64,000 nt of DNA from Cupriavidus taiwanensis (GTDB lineage: Bacteria; Pseudomonadota; Gammaproteobacteria; Burkholderiales; Burkholderiaceae): positions 945,301 to 1,009,300 of the forward strand of contig NZ_LT984804.1 in assembly GCF_900250115.1 (NCBI RefSeq), given 5' to 3'. The notes under the pieces are model-generated. The model was not told the origin of the DNA. It saw nothing but the letters and a program-made list of their open reading frames with translations, and searched no databases. A program made the position numbers and the translations under genes. Shown here piece after piece: positions 34,570 to 42,304 of the stretch. How positions within the stretch are numbered: position 1 is the stretch's first letter; the number at the start of each line of letters is the position of its first letter.

Positions 34570-34884
34570 GTTGTCGTCAACGGCGAATCCCGCCCACGAG
34601 CCCCACAAACTCGCGTGCGATCGACTCACCCCGTGACCAGGCCAAGGCAAAAGCCGGGAGGCGCCAGCCGCTGCGCTTCCCCGCTTGTGGGGACTTGCCC
34701 CTTCTTGTTTTCAGTGCATGTGATGCTGCGCGGAGATTTTTTTGTTGCCGCACTGGACAGCATAGGCGACACGGCGCCTTCCATACAAAAGAATCATCCA
34801 GCGCATCAAAGTCGTGCAGTGATGATCTCGGCGCCCGCAGGCGCCTGGCGACACGGCTGTGCAGGTCCGCGTCGCGGCCCGCCG
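34570..34884. other. Intergenic region, no gene seen
   Basis: These 315 bases probably carry the promoter of the cysteine-rich gene. They are locally AT-richer around 34733-34745 (GATTTTTTTGTTG) and 34790-34812. A weak minus-strand promoter TTGATG-16-TGTATG can be read around 34790; I found no operator or RNA gene. Confidence 0.4.
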
Positions 34885-35454
34885 CTACAGCGGCGCAGGC
34901 TGGGGCGGTGCCGCGGTGGCGGGCGCCGCCGGCTTGTTGCCGCCGCCGCTGTAGGCGAAGTACCTGGCCTTGGCGCCCCTGGCCCAGTAAGCCACGGTGA
35001 AGTGCCTGCTGTCGCGCCCGTAGAGCAGTTCCAGGCTGCCATTGGCGGCGCTCCATTCGGCGTAGCCATTCTCGGCCGCGCCTTCGGTCTTGCGCACGGC
35101 GGCATAGCGCTGGTCCAGCTTCCTGCGCACCTCTTCCATGGCGGAGCGCTCGAAGGTCATGGTGACCAGCGCCACCGCATCCTGCGCATCGCAGTTCAGC
35201 ACCACGCGCGACAGGCCGGGCAGATGGAAGCGCTCGAGGTGCTTCAGTTCCACCGTATCGCCGCCGGCCCACTCGGAGGTGCCGGTTTTTGCATGGTTCT
35301 GCGGCGGCGCCAGGCGCGAGCACCGGGCCTTGCCGAGCTCGAGGCCCAGCGGCGCGGCGGTATTGCCGGCGGCTTCCGGCTGGGCAGCAGTGGTTGCGGC
35401 GTGGACGGAAACGGCGGCGAGCAATGCGGCGCAGAGCAGGGAGAACTGCTTCAT
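34885..35454 (-). CDS. Secreted protein of unknown function
   Basis: A 189-residue protein with a typical Sec signal peptide (MKQFSLLCAALLAAVSVHAA, cleavage after HAA). Two cysteines (KARCSRL, LNCDAQD) could form a disulfide in the periplasm. The mature protein alternates strands and helices (VALVTMTFERSAMEEVRRKL, WSAANGSLELLYGRDS), and the C-terminus is Ala/Pro-rich. I recognise no family. The ATG at 35454 is fixed by the signal peptide. It lies alone between the cysteine-rich gene and the MFS gene, on the same strand as both. Confidence 0.72.
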   Translation of the reverse strand: MKQFSLLCAALLAAVSVHAATTAAQPEAAGNTAAPLGLELGKARCSRLAPPQNHAKTGTSEWAGGDTVELKHLERFHLPGLSRVVLNCDAQDAVALVTMTFERSAMEEVRRKLDQRYAAVRKTEGAAENGYAEWSAANGSLELLYGRDSRHFTVAYWARGAKARYFAYSGGGNKPAAPATAAPPQPAPL

Positions 35455-35573
35455 GTTGAGGCGAGAAGAGGGTTTCACGTTCTGGAATGAGGTTGGATGC
35501 GAGATTCTAAAGCCTTCTTGCCCGGATTTTCCCTTGCCTGCGCGCGGCTTTCGCCTGAACGGGTGAGGCAACG

Positions 35574-36818
35574 CTATGGCGTGGCCCGCGCCGGCATCCA
35601 TCGCCGCGTGCCGGCCCAGAACATCAGCGCCAGCAGGCTGACTGCCGCGCCCAGCATGCACACGCCGCGCCAGCCGGCGGCGTCATAGGTCGCCGTGGTG
35701 GCAAGCGCGCCCAGGCCGCTGCCGGTCGCATAGAACAGCATGTACGCGCCGACCAGCCGGCTGTGCGCGGTGGCATCGGCGCGGAAGATCATGCTCTGGT
35801 TGGTGACATGGATGGCCTGGCCGCCCAGGTCGAGCAGCACGATGCCGAGCGCCAGCGGCCACAGCGAGGTGCCCAGCCATGACAGCGGCAGCCAGGCGGC
35901 CGCCAGCAGCACCAGGGCAGCAAGCGTGGTGCGCTGGCCGAAACCCTGGTCCGCCCAGCGTCCCGCGCGCGCCGCGGCCAGGGCGCCGGCCGCGCCGACC
36001 AGGCCGAAGGCGCCGATGGCCGTGTGCGACAGCTGGTAGGGCGGGGCGCTCAGCGGCAGCACCAGCGCGCTCCAGAAGATATTGAACGCAGCGAACATCA
36101 GCAGCGCGATCATGCCGCGGATCTGCAGGACCCGGTCGCGATGCAGCAGCGCGAACATCGACAGCACCAGGCTGGCATAGCGCATCCGCTGCACGGAACC
36201 GGGCAGGACCGGCAGCGCGCGCCACAGCAGCAAGGCCAGCACCAGCATGGCCGCGGCGGCGCAGACGTAGACGCTGCGCCATCCGGCCAGGTCGCTGACG
36301 CCGCCGGCCACCACGCGAGCCAGCAGCAAGCCGGCAAATACGCCGCCCTGCGCCGTGCCGACCACGTGCCCGCGTTCCCGTGGCGCCGCCGCGGCGGCCG
36401 CAAAGGCGATCAGTCCCTGCGTCATGGCGGTGCCGAGCAGGCCGGTCAGCAGCATTCCCGCCAGCAGCACCGGCACCGATGGGGCCAGCGCCACCATGGC
36501 CAGCGCGCCGGCCAGCGCCAGCACCTGCGCCAGCATCAGGCCGCGGCGCGGCAGCAGGTCGCCGAGCGGCACCAGCAGCAGCAGCGCCAGTGCGCAGCCG
36601 GCCTGGGTGGCGGTGACCACGCCGCCGATGGCGGCGGCACCGATGTCGAAGTCCGCCATCAGTGCGTCCAGCAGCGGCTGCGCGTAATAGACGTTGGCCA
36701 CGCTCAGCCCGCTGGCGCAGGCGAACAGCAGCACCGCGGCGCGCGGCAGCGGGGCGGGCAAGGCCGCGGAGCGAGGTGCGGGCGATGCCGGGTCCGGCGC
36801 GCGCGAGCAGGCTTCCAT
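35574..36818 (-). CDS. MFS transporter (drug/sugar-efflux type)
   Basis: The 414-residue protein has twelve predicted helices. It shows the MFS motifs SVANVYYAQPLLDAL in helix 1, PLGDLLPRRGLMLAQVLA in the first cytoplasmic loop and GQRTTLAALVL in the second half, resembling the YajR/NepI-like exporters found next to HxlR or TetR regulators. GGAGG precedes the ATG at 36818. The gene is divergent from an HxlR regulator; one copy of the operator lies only 13 bases before this start codon, so the regulator almost certainly controls it. An efflux role for a toxic small molecule is likely; the substrate is unknown. Confidence 0.88.
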   Translation of the reverse strand: MEACSRAPDPASPAPRSAALPAPLPRAAVLLFACASGLSVANVYYAQPLLDALMADFDIGAAAIGGVVTATQAGCALALLLLVPLGDLLPRRGLMLAQVLALAGALAMVALAPSVPVLLAGMLLTGLLGTAMTQGLIAFAAAAAAPRERGHVVGTAQGGVFAGLLLARVVAGGVSDLAGWRSVYVCAAAAMLVLALLLWRALPVLPGSVQRMRYASLVLSMFALLHRDRVLQIRGMIALLMFAAFNIFWSALVLPLSAPPYQLSHTAIGAFGLVGAAGALAAARAGRWADQGFGQRTTLAALVLLAAAWLPLSWLGTSLWPLALGIVLLDLGGQAIHVTNQSMIFRADATAHSRLVGAYMLFYATGSGLGALATTATYDAAGWRGVCMLGAAVSLLALMFWAGTRRWMPARATP

Positions 36819-36827
36819 ATCGCCTCC

Positions 36828-36889
36828 AAGTGGTTGCAAATCAAAACCAGTTGAAGCGTAAGCGTGTTGGTTTTAAAATGCAACCACTT
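36828..36889. promoter_or_regulatory. Double operator of the HxlR regulator
   Basis: Two copies of TGGTT-N9-AACCA (36831-36849 and 36868-36886) are arranged mirror-wise, so that the outer arms AAGTGGTTGCA and TGCAACCACTT are also perfect complements about one centre near 36858. This spans almost the whole divergent promoter region between the MFS gene and the HxlR gene. Two dimers on opposite halves would cover both promoters. Confidence 0.75.
36851..36879 (+). promoter_or_regulatory. Sigma-70-type promoter of the HxlR gene
   Basis: TTGAAG (36851-36856) and TAAAAT (36874-36879) are 17 bases apart; the -10 lies within the right operator copy. A weaker opposite pair, TTGCAT and TACGCT with 17 bases between, can be read on the minus strand for the MFS gene and overlaps it. 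Confidence 0.6.
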
Positions 36890-36923
36890 TGACGGCGGGC
36901 GATGCGCCCAAGGCTAACCGGAC

Positions 36924-37370
36924 ATGGTCACCCGCAAGGACCCGAGCGAAGACACCTGCCCCGTGGCGCGCGCGCTGGCGCTGGTCGGCGACCGCTGGTC
37001 GCTGATGATCGTGCGCGACGCCTTTGACGGCATGCACCGCTTCAGCGACTTCCAGCGCAGCCTGGCGGTGGCGCGCAATATCCTGTCCGACCGCCTGCGC
37101 CGGCTGGTCGAAGCCGGCATCCTGGCGACGCGGCCGGCCTCGGACGGCAGTGCCTACCAGGAGTACGTGCTGACCGAAATGGGGGAGAGCCTGTTCCCCA
37201 TCGTGGTGGCGTTGCGCCAGTGGGGAGAGCACCACCTGTTCGCGCGCGGCGAGCGCCGCTCGCAACTGGTGGAAAAGCGCACCGGCAAGCCGGTGCCGCC
37301 GATGAGGCCCCGGTCGGGCGACGGCAAGGTGCTGTCGCACGACGAGGCGGAAGTGCGCAAGCCGCGCTAG
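36924..37370 (+). CDS. HxlR-family transcriptional regulator
   Basis: The 148-residue protein is a winged helix-turn-helix regulator of the HxlR/MarR-like family: DTCPVARALALVGDRWSLMIVRDAF holds the conserved cysteine and GDRW motif in two blocks, followed by HRFSDFQRSLAVARNILSDRL (recognition helix) and YVLTEMGESLFPIVVALRQWG. The N-terminal cysteine is often redox- or electrophile-sensing. It is divergent from an MFS exporter, and the 62-base double palindrome between them is a convincing target. It most likely represses both genes until a toxic compound is sensed. It is convergent with the HIU hydrolase gene. Confidence 0.92.
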   Translation: MVTRKDPSEDTCPVARALALVGDRWSLMIVRDAFDGMHRFSDFQRSLAVARNILSDRLRRLVEAGILATRPASDGSAYQEYVLTEMGESLFPIVVALRQWGEHHLFARGERRSQLVEKRTGKPVPPMRPRSGDGKVLSHDEAEVRKPR

Positions 37371-37391
37371 CCGGGTGCTTGCGCCGGAGTT

Positions 37392-37727
37392 TCAACTGCC
37401 GCGATACGTGCCGAAGCTCCACGGCGAACACAGCAGCGGCACGTGGTAGTGCTGCGCGGCATCCGCGATGGTGAAGCGCACCGGCACGATGTCGGCGAAC
37501 ACGTCGGGGGTGCGGAAGTAGTCCGCCACCCAGAAGCGCAGCTCGAACTCGCCGGTACGCGCCTGCGCCGGCGGCAGCATCGGCGCGTCGGTGCGGCCAT
37601 CGTGGTTGGTGCGGGTGCGCGCCAGCAGCCGGGGCGGCTGCACCGCGACGTCGAACAGCTCGACCTGCATGCCGGCCACCGGGCGGCCCAGCGATACGTC
37701 GAGCACATGGGTGCTGATACCTGCCAT
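37392..37727 (-). CDS. uraH: 5-hydroxyisourate hydrolase (cytoplasmic form)
   Basis: The 111-residue transthyretin-like protein has the family's N-terminal THVLDVSLGRPVAGM, central RTNHDGRTDAP, HYHVPLL and the diagnostic C-terminal tetrapeptide YRGS. It hydrolyses 5-hydroxyisourate, the product of urate oxidase, to OHCU, the second step of urate breakdown. There is no signal peptide, so it acts in the cytoplasm. It follows a second, exported HIU hydrolase by 30 bases and an MFS carrier in the same direction; OHCU decarboxylase for the next step lies at 41117. Urate oxidase itself is not in the window. Confidence 0.95.
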   Translation of the reverse strand: MAGISTHVLDVSLGRPVAGMQVELFDVAVQPPRLLARTRTNHDGRTDAPMLPPAQARTGEFELRFWVADYFRTPDVFADIVPVRFTIADAAQHYHVPLLCSPWSFGTYRGS

Positions 37728-37757
37728 GATGCGATCTCTCCGGGTTGGGCCGCGCGC

Positions 37758-38267
37758 TCAGCTGCCGCGGTAGTAGTTGTAGCTCCACGGCCCGAACAGC
37801 ACGGGCAGGTGGATGCGCTGGCCGGCGTCGGTGACGCGCACGCGCAGCGGGATCTTCGACAGGAACGACGGTTGCGGCAGGCTGGCCTTGCGCGCGGCGA
37901 AGTACTCGTCGGCGTGCAGGATCAGCTCGTAGGTGCCGGTGCGGTAGCTGTCGCCGATCAGCAGCGGCGGCTCGCTGCGGCCATTGGCGGCCAGCGTGAC
38001 GGTTTGCAGCGGCACGCGCTGGCCATGGTCGATGCGGAACATCTCCACGCGCATGCCGGCCGCGGGCGTGCCGTGGTAGGTGTCCAGCGCATGCAGCGTC
38101 AGGCGCGGGCTCAGGCCGCCCTGCTGCACCGGCGCGGCGGTCTGGTCGGGTGCGGACGCATCCGGCGTGGCGCTCCAGCTGGCGCCGGCCAGCAGCGCGC
38201 CGCCGCCCAGCGTCATCGATTGCAGCGCGAAGCGCCGGCGCGCGGGATCAAAGCTATGGTTGTCCAT
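37758..38267 (-). CDS. 5-hydroxyisourate hydrolase paralogue with Tat signal peptide
   Basis: The 169-residue protein consists of a twin-arginine-like leader (ARRRFALQSMTLGGGALLAG) and a transthyretin-like domain with LTLHALDTYHGTPAAGM, HADEYF, RIHLPVLFGPWSYNY and the C-terminal YRGS. It therefore looks like an HIU hydrolase sent to the periplasm. The arginine run is RRR before F-A-L; the leader is Tat-like, but machine prediction is needed. It starts one base after the stop of the MFS gene and precedes the cytoplasmic copy. Two HIU hydrolases in different compartments suggest that part of urate breakdown takes place outside the inner membrane. Confidence 0.88.
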   Translation of the reverse strand: MDNHSFDPARRRFALQSMTLGGGALLAGASWSATPDASAPDQTAAPVQQGGLSPRLTLHALDTYHGTPAAGMRVEMFRIDHGQRVPLQTVTLAANGRSEPPLLIGDSYRTGTYELILHADEYFAARKASLPQPSFLSKIPLRVRVTDAGQRIHLPVLFGPWSYNYYRGS

Positions 38268-38268
38268 C

Positions 38269-39618
38269 TCAGGCTCCTTGACGTGCCGGCTTGTCGCGCA
38301 GCTGGCGGATGCCCACCAGCACCAGCACCGCGGCCAGCACTTCGATCACCGCCACCAGGTACAGGCCGGAAGTGAGCTTGCCGGTGGTGTTCTTGACCAG
38401 CCCCATCACGTACGGCGCGCCGAAGCCGGCCAGGTTGGCGACCGAGTTGATCAGCGCCACGCCAACCGCGGCGGCGCTGCCGGCGAGGTAGCGGTTGGGC
38501 AGCTGCCAGAACACCGGGATCGCGCTCATGGTGCCGACCAGCGCGGCGGTCATGGCCAGCAGCGCGATCACCGGCGACAGCACCTGCGCGCCCAGCAGCA
38601 CGGCCAGCACGGCCATGGCGCCGCCACCGATCAGCGCCGCGCCGCTGAAGTGCCAGCGCACTTCATTGCGGCGGTCGGAGTGCGCGCCGTTGAGGATCAT
38701 GCCGGCGGCGCCGCACAGGTAGGCCACCGCGGCGATCCAGCCCACCGCCATCGGCGCGGTGAAGCCGACGTCCTTGATGATGGTCGGGATCCAGAAGGTC
38801 AGCGTCGAGTTGGCGCACAGCAGGCAGAAGAAGATCGCGATCAGCAGCCAGACCTTGGGGTTGGTGAAAAGCGTGCGCCAGTCGTGGCCGCGTTCGCCCA
38901 TGGCGGCGTGGTCGCGCCTGAGCGCGTCCTGCACCACGCGCTTCTCGGCGTCGGACAGCCAGCGCGCCTGCTCGGGCTTGTCGGTCATGTAGAACCAGGC
39001 AAAGATGCCGGCCAGCACGGACGGGATGCCTTCCAGGATAAACAGCCACTGCCAGCCGTGCATGCCGCTGACGCCGGCCATGCCGGTCATGATCCAGCCG
39101 GCCAGCGGTCCGCCCAGCACGCCGGCGATGGCGGAGGCCGACATGAAGGTGCCAAAGGCGCGCGCGCGCCGCTGCGACGGGTACCAGTAGGTCAGGTACA
39201 GGATCACGCCGGGGTAGAAGCCGGCCTCGAACGCGCCCAGCAGGAAGCGCAGGATGTAGAACTGCGTGGGCGTGGTGACGAAGCTCTGCAGCATGCAGAT
39301 CACGCCCCAGCAGATGGTGATGCGCATGATCGTCTTCTTGGCGCCGATCTTCTGCAGCAGCATGTTCGACGGCACTTCGAAGAAGAAGTAGCCCAGGAAG
39401 AAGATGCCCGCGCCGAGCCCGTACACGGCTTCGCTGAAGCGCAGCGCGTCCAGCATCTGCAGCTTGGCGAAGCCGATGTTGACGCGGTCCAGCCACGCCA
39501 GCACCCACAGCACCCCGAGGAAGGGCAGCAGGCGCCAGGTAACCTTGCGGTAGACGCTGTCCTCGGCGTCTTCGGCGGTGCCGGCGAAGGCCGGTACGCC
39601 TTGTTTCGTGATCGACAT
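38269..39618 (-). CDS. MFS transporter, anion:cation symporter family
   Basis: The 449-residue twelve-helix protein has the ACS family signature WVLAWLDRVNIGFAKLQM in helix 1, GYFFFEVPSNMLLQKIGAK, and RFLLGAFEAGFYPGVILYLTYWY in helices 4-5. Family members take up organic anions such as hexuronates, phthalate, tartrate or allantoate with protons. AGGAGA precedes the ATG at 39618. The stop is one base from the start of the exported HIU hydrolase, so it is cotranscribed with the urate enzymes and probably imports urate, 5-hydroxyisourate, OHCU or allantoin. That substrate is inferred from the operon only. Confidence 0.9.
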   Translation of the reverse strand: MSITKQGVPAFAGTAEDAEDSVYRKVTWRLLPFLGVLWVLAWLDRVNIGFAKLQMLDALRFSEAVYGLGAGIFFLGYFFFEVPSNMLLQKIGAKKTIMRITICWGVICMLQSFVTTPTQFYILRFLLGAFEAGFYPGVILYLTYWYPSQRRARAFGTFMSASAIAGVLGGPLAGWIMTGMAGVSGMHGWQWLFILEGIPSVLAGIFAWFYMTDKPEQARWLSDAEKRVVQDALRRDHAAMGERGHDWRTLFTNPKVWLLIAIFFCLLCANSTLTFWIPTIIKDVGFTAPMAVGWIAAVAYLCGAAGMILNGAHSDRRNEVRWHFSGAALIGGGAMAVLAVLLGAQVLSPVIALLAMTAALVGTMSAIPVFWQLPNRYLAGSAAAVGVALINSVANLAGFGAPYVMGLVKNTTGKLTSGLYLVAVIEVLAAVLVLVGIRQLRDKPARQGA

Positions 39619-40048
39619 GATGTCTCCTGTCTTGTGGTGTTCTGCCAGGCCGGGCCTGGTGGCGGTGCACGCGGTCAGCCGCGGCTGACGCGCCGTGGCT
39701 GATGCGCCGTGGCTGCCGGATTGGGAGCAAGTATATGAATGGCCCGCCGATGCGAAACGAGGGGGCTGGTATAGGCCCCATAGCAGCGTCGATATGGGCC
39801 GCCATCCCTTGCCTGGCGCGGGTTTGCCGGCGTTTGCGGCGGCTTCCCGCGGACCTATGGATTACCCTGATCGGGCTGCTGCGGAGACGCCGCGCGCGCG
39901 GCGCGGCGGCGCCTGTGCGGGTTGCACCGGTTGCCGTGCGGTGCGCGACACGCTACAAAGTCGCCATGGCCCGGGGTGCCGGCGCCGTCGCGAGCGGCGG
40001 CGGCCGCACCTGCCGTGCTTTCCCTGCTCTCCCTGCCACGGACCCGAC
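39619..40048. other. Divergent promoter region with palindrome and short tandem repeat
   Basis: The 430-base gap lies between the MFS/urate operon and the LysR gene. GTCAGCCGCGGCTGAC (39674-39689) is a perfect 16-base palindrome, and CTGAYGCGCCGTGG occurs twice in tandem (39685-39712). CCAGGC-CGG-GCCTGG (39645-39659) is a further dyad. TATAGGCCCCATA (39770-39782) is a loose LysR-type T-N11-A site. No credible gene is seen; a long in-frame extension of the LysR gene lacks family similarity. Confidence 0.5.
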
Positions 40049-40993
40049 ATGATTCGCGCCGACGACCCGTTCGATACCTACCTGCTGCGCGTGCTGTGCA
40101 TCCTGATCGCCGAGCAGAGCGTGTCGCGCACGGCGATCCGCCTGAACCAGTCGCAGCCGGCCATCAGCGCAGCGCTCAAGCGCCTGCGCGCGATCTTCAA
40201 CGACCCGCTGCTGACGCGCGAGAAGAACGTGATGGTGCCGACCGAGCGCGCGCTGCAGCTGGCGCGCAACGCCCAGGCCGCGCTCAGCGCGCTCGACAAC
40301 CTGCTGGTCTCGGACGACCGCTTCGACCCGGCCACCACCGAGCAGAGCTTCGTGGTGGCGATGCCGGACTACCTGGCGCCGCCGTTCTTTGCGCATGTGG
40401 TGCGCGCGGTGCGCCGCGCCGCGCCGCATGCGCGGCTGTCGGCGCTGCCGCTGGGGACCAGCTTCGACTATGAGCAGGCGCTGTCGGCGGGCGCGGTCGA
40501 TATCGTGATCGGCAACTGGCCCAATCCGCCCGAGCACCTGCACCTGTCGGTGCTGCTGGAAGACGAGGTGGTATGCGTGGTGGCGCAGGACAGCGTGCAC
40601 GCGCAACCCGGCAAGTTCACCGCGCAGGCTTACCTGGGCGCATCGCATATCGTGCCGACGCCGTATTCGCGCGACCAGCGCGGCCTCGTCGACGCGGGCC
40701 TGAGCACCATGCGCGTGCACCGCGACAACCGCGTCAGCTGTCCTTACTTCAACCTCGCGCCCAGCCTGATCCCCGGTACCGACCTGATCCTGACCACCGC
40801 GCGCCATTTCGCCAACTACCATGCGCAGCATGTGCCGCTGGCGGTGCTGGAGCCGCCGATCGAGTTTCCCTTCATGCGCTTCTACCAGCTGTGGCACCCG
40901 TCGCGCCACCGCTCGGCCGCCCATGTCTGGCTGCGCGGCATGCTGAGCGCGGCCTCGCAGGAACTGCGCGACCTGCGCGACATGCATCGTTAG
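40049..40993 (+). CDS. LysR-family transcriptional regulator
   Basis: The 314-residue protein has a LysR helix-turn-helix (TYLLRVLCILIAEQSVSRTA, then LNQSQPAISAALKRLRAIF) and an effector-binding domain with PTERALQLARNAQAAL and QSFVVAMPDYLAPPF. The layout is that of the NahR/NodD-like branch. The ATG at 40049 begins MIRADDPFDTYLLRV; the open frame to its left is not family-like. It stands between the MFS-HIU hydrolase operon (divergent) and OHCU decarboxylase (same strand, 123 bases downstream), so it is the likely regulator of urate breakdown here. Urate or an intermediate as effector is an inference. Confidence 0.9.
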   Translation: MIRADDPFDTYLLRVLCILIAEQSVSRTAIRLNQSQPAISAALKRLRAIFNDPLLTREKNVMVPTERALQLARNAQAALSALDNLLVSDDRFDPATTEQSFVVAMPDYLAPPFFAHVVRAVRRAAPHARLSALPLGTSFDYEQALSAGAVDIVIGNWPNPPEHLHLSVLLEDEVVCVVAQDSVHAQPGKFTAQAYLGASHIVPTPYSRDQRGLVDAGLSTMRVHRDNRVSCPYFNLAPSLIPGTDLILTTARHFANYHAQHVPLAVLEPPIEFPFMRFYQLWHPSRHRSAAHVWLRGMLSAASQELRDLRDMHR

Positions 40994-41116
40994 CGGTATC
41001 GGTTTCTGTTATGCGATCTATAGGGCGCGGGCTCTCGCCGCTGCGGCGGGGCGTTCCTATACTCGGCCCCGTATTCAACGATTGCCCTTGCGGGAATCCC
41101 TACGGGAGAAGCCTCC

Positions 41117-41635
41117 ATGTCTCACCCCCTCGACCTGGCGTCGGTCAACGCCCTGGACGAAGCGGCCTTTGCCGAGGCCTTCGGCAGCGTGTTCGAACAC
41201 TTTCCGCAGGCCGCGGCAGGCGCCTGGTCGCAGCGGCCGTTCGCCTCGGTGGCGGCGCTGCATGGCGCGATGATGGACGTGGTGCGCAAGCTCGATGCGC
41301 CGCGCCAGTGCGATTTCCTCAACCTGCACCCGCAGCTGTCGGCGCGCAATATCCGCGCGGGCACGATGACGGCGGATTCCAACGCCGAGCAGAAGAGCGC
41401 CGGACTGGATGCAATGTCGGTGCAGCAGGAGGCCGCGCTGGACCAGCTCAACGCCGATTACCAGGCGCGCCACGGCTTCCCCTTCATCATCTGCGTGCGC
41501 CACTACACCCGCGAAGGCATCTTTGCCGCGTTCGAGCGCCGCATCGGGCGGAGTACGCAGCAGGAACTGGACGAGGCACTGGCCCAGATCGCGGCGATCA
41601 CGCGCGGGCGCCTGGCGGCGCGGCTGGCCGGCTGA
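41117..41635 (+). CDS. uraD: OHCU decarboxylase (2-oxo-4-hydroxy-4-carboxy-5-ureidoimidazoline decarboxylase)
   Basis: The 172-residue protein matches UraD: NALDEAAFAEAFGSVFEHFP at the N-terminus, FLNLHPQLSARN with the catalytic His71, the SAGLDAMS block and FPFIICVRHYTREGIFAAFERR. It turns OHCU into S-allantoin, the third step after urate oxidase and HIU hydrolase, in the cytoplasm. It stands downstream of the LysR regulator on the same strand, across the regulator from the HIU hydrolases. It is convergent with a membrane protein gene, with stops three bases apart. No allantoinase or urate oxidase is in the window. Confidence 0.93.
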   Translation: MSHPLDLASVNALDEAAFAEAFGSVFEHFPQAAAGAWSQRPFASVAALHGAMMDVVRKLDAPRQCDFLNLHPQLSARNIRAGTMTADSNAEQKSAGLDAMSVQQEAALDQLNADYQARHGFPFIICVRHYTREGIFAAFERRIGRSTQQELDEALAQIAAITRGRLAARLAG

Positions 41636-41638
41636 GCG

Positions 41639-42304
41639 CTAGCCAAAGGCCTCAAGACCCAGCGCGAGCAGCCCCACCAGCATCAGGCTGAGGGCCCAGG
41701 CCGCCTCCAGGTTGAACCAGCTGCGCGAAACGAACTGCAGCCCCAGGTAGCGGTAGACCAGCCAGGCCATGCCGCCGCCCATGGCAAACATGGCCAGCGT
41801 ATGCAGCAGCGCGACCGCCAGCGCCATGCCCAGGTTGGCACCGGCGAGCGTCGCGGCGGCCCGGTGCCCCGGCTCGCTGTCGGTGCGGCACAGGCCCAGA
41901 TAGATCGGCACCAGCATCAGCCCGGCGCCATGCGCGATCGCCACCGCGAACGACCACAGTGCCAGGCGCGAGGGCGCGATGCGCACCAGTGCGCGCGGAT
42001 GGCCGCGCCTGAGCAGCAGCGCGATGCCGCAGCCGATCAGCAGCACGCTGGCGCCGATGCGGATCTGCGCCTGCCATGCGACCAGCGCGGCCAGCATGCC
42101 GAACGGCAGCGTCACCGCCAGCACCGCCAGCGCGTGCCCGGCCGCCAGATACCCCAGCGCGGCAACCAGGGCGCGGCCGCTGTGCGCCAGCAGCCCGTTC
42201 GATACCGCCAGCGGCCATCCCATCGCAGGGTTGACGCCGTGATAGAGCCCGCTGGCCAGCACCGCCGACCACAGGCCAAGCTGTTCCCACGCGTGACCCG
42301 TCAA
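41639..42304 (-). CDS. Polytopic membrane protein of unknown function
   Basis: About 221 residues with six predicted membrane helices (for example AVLASGLYHGVNPAMGWPLA, ALGYLAAGHALAVLAVTLPF, MLVGLLALGLEAF). Conserved-looking polar residues in membranes, such as YHGVNPAMG, GHAL and AHGAG, could bind metal or haem. I do not recognise a named family. The most likely start is the TTG at 42304, which overlaps the stop of the selenium-binding-protein gene (TTGA), giving translational coupling; the open frame extends farther into that gene but is then its shadow. The partner gene suggests a role in sulfur or metal handling, as inference. Confidence 0.7.
   Translation of the reverse strand: MTGHAWEQLGLWSAVLASGLYHGVNPAMGWPLAVSNGLLAHSGRALVAALGYLAAGHALAVLAVTLPFGMLAALVAWQAQIRIGASVLLIGCGIALLLRRGHPRALVRIAPSRLALWSFAVAIAHGAGLMLVPIYLGLCRTDSEPGHRAAATLAGANLGMALAVALLHTLAMFAMGGGMAWLVYRYLGLQFVSRSWFNLEAAWALSLMLVGLLALGLEAFG

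Noticed and set aside
39695..40048. N-terminal extension of the LysR regulator back to 39695
   Set aside because: The added 118 codons have no family similarity and cover palindromes in the promoter region; the ATG at 40049 gives a normal LysR start.
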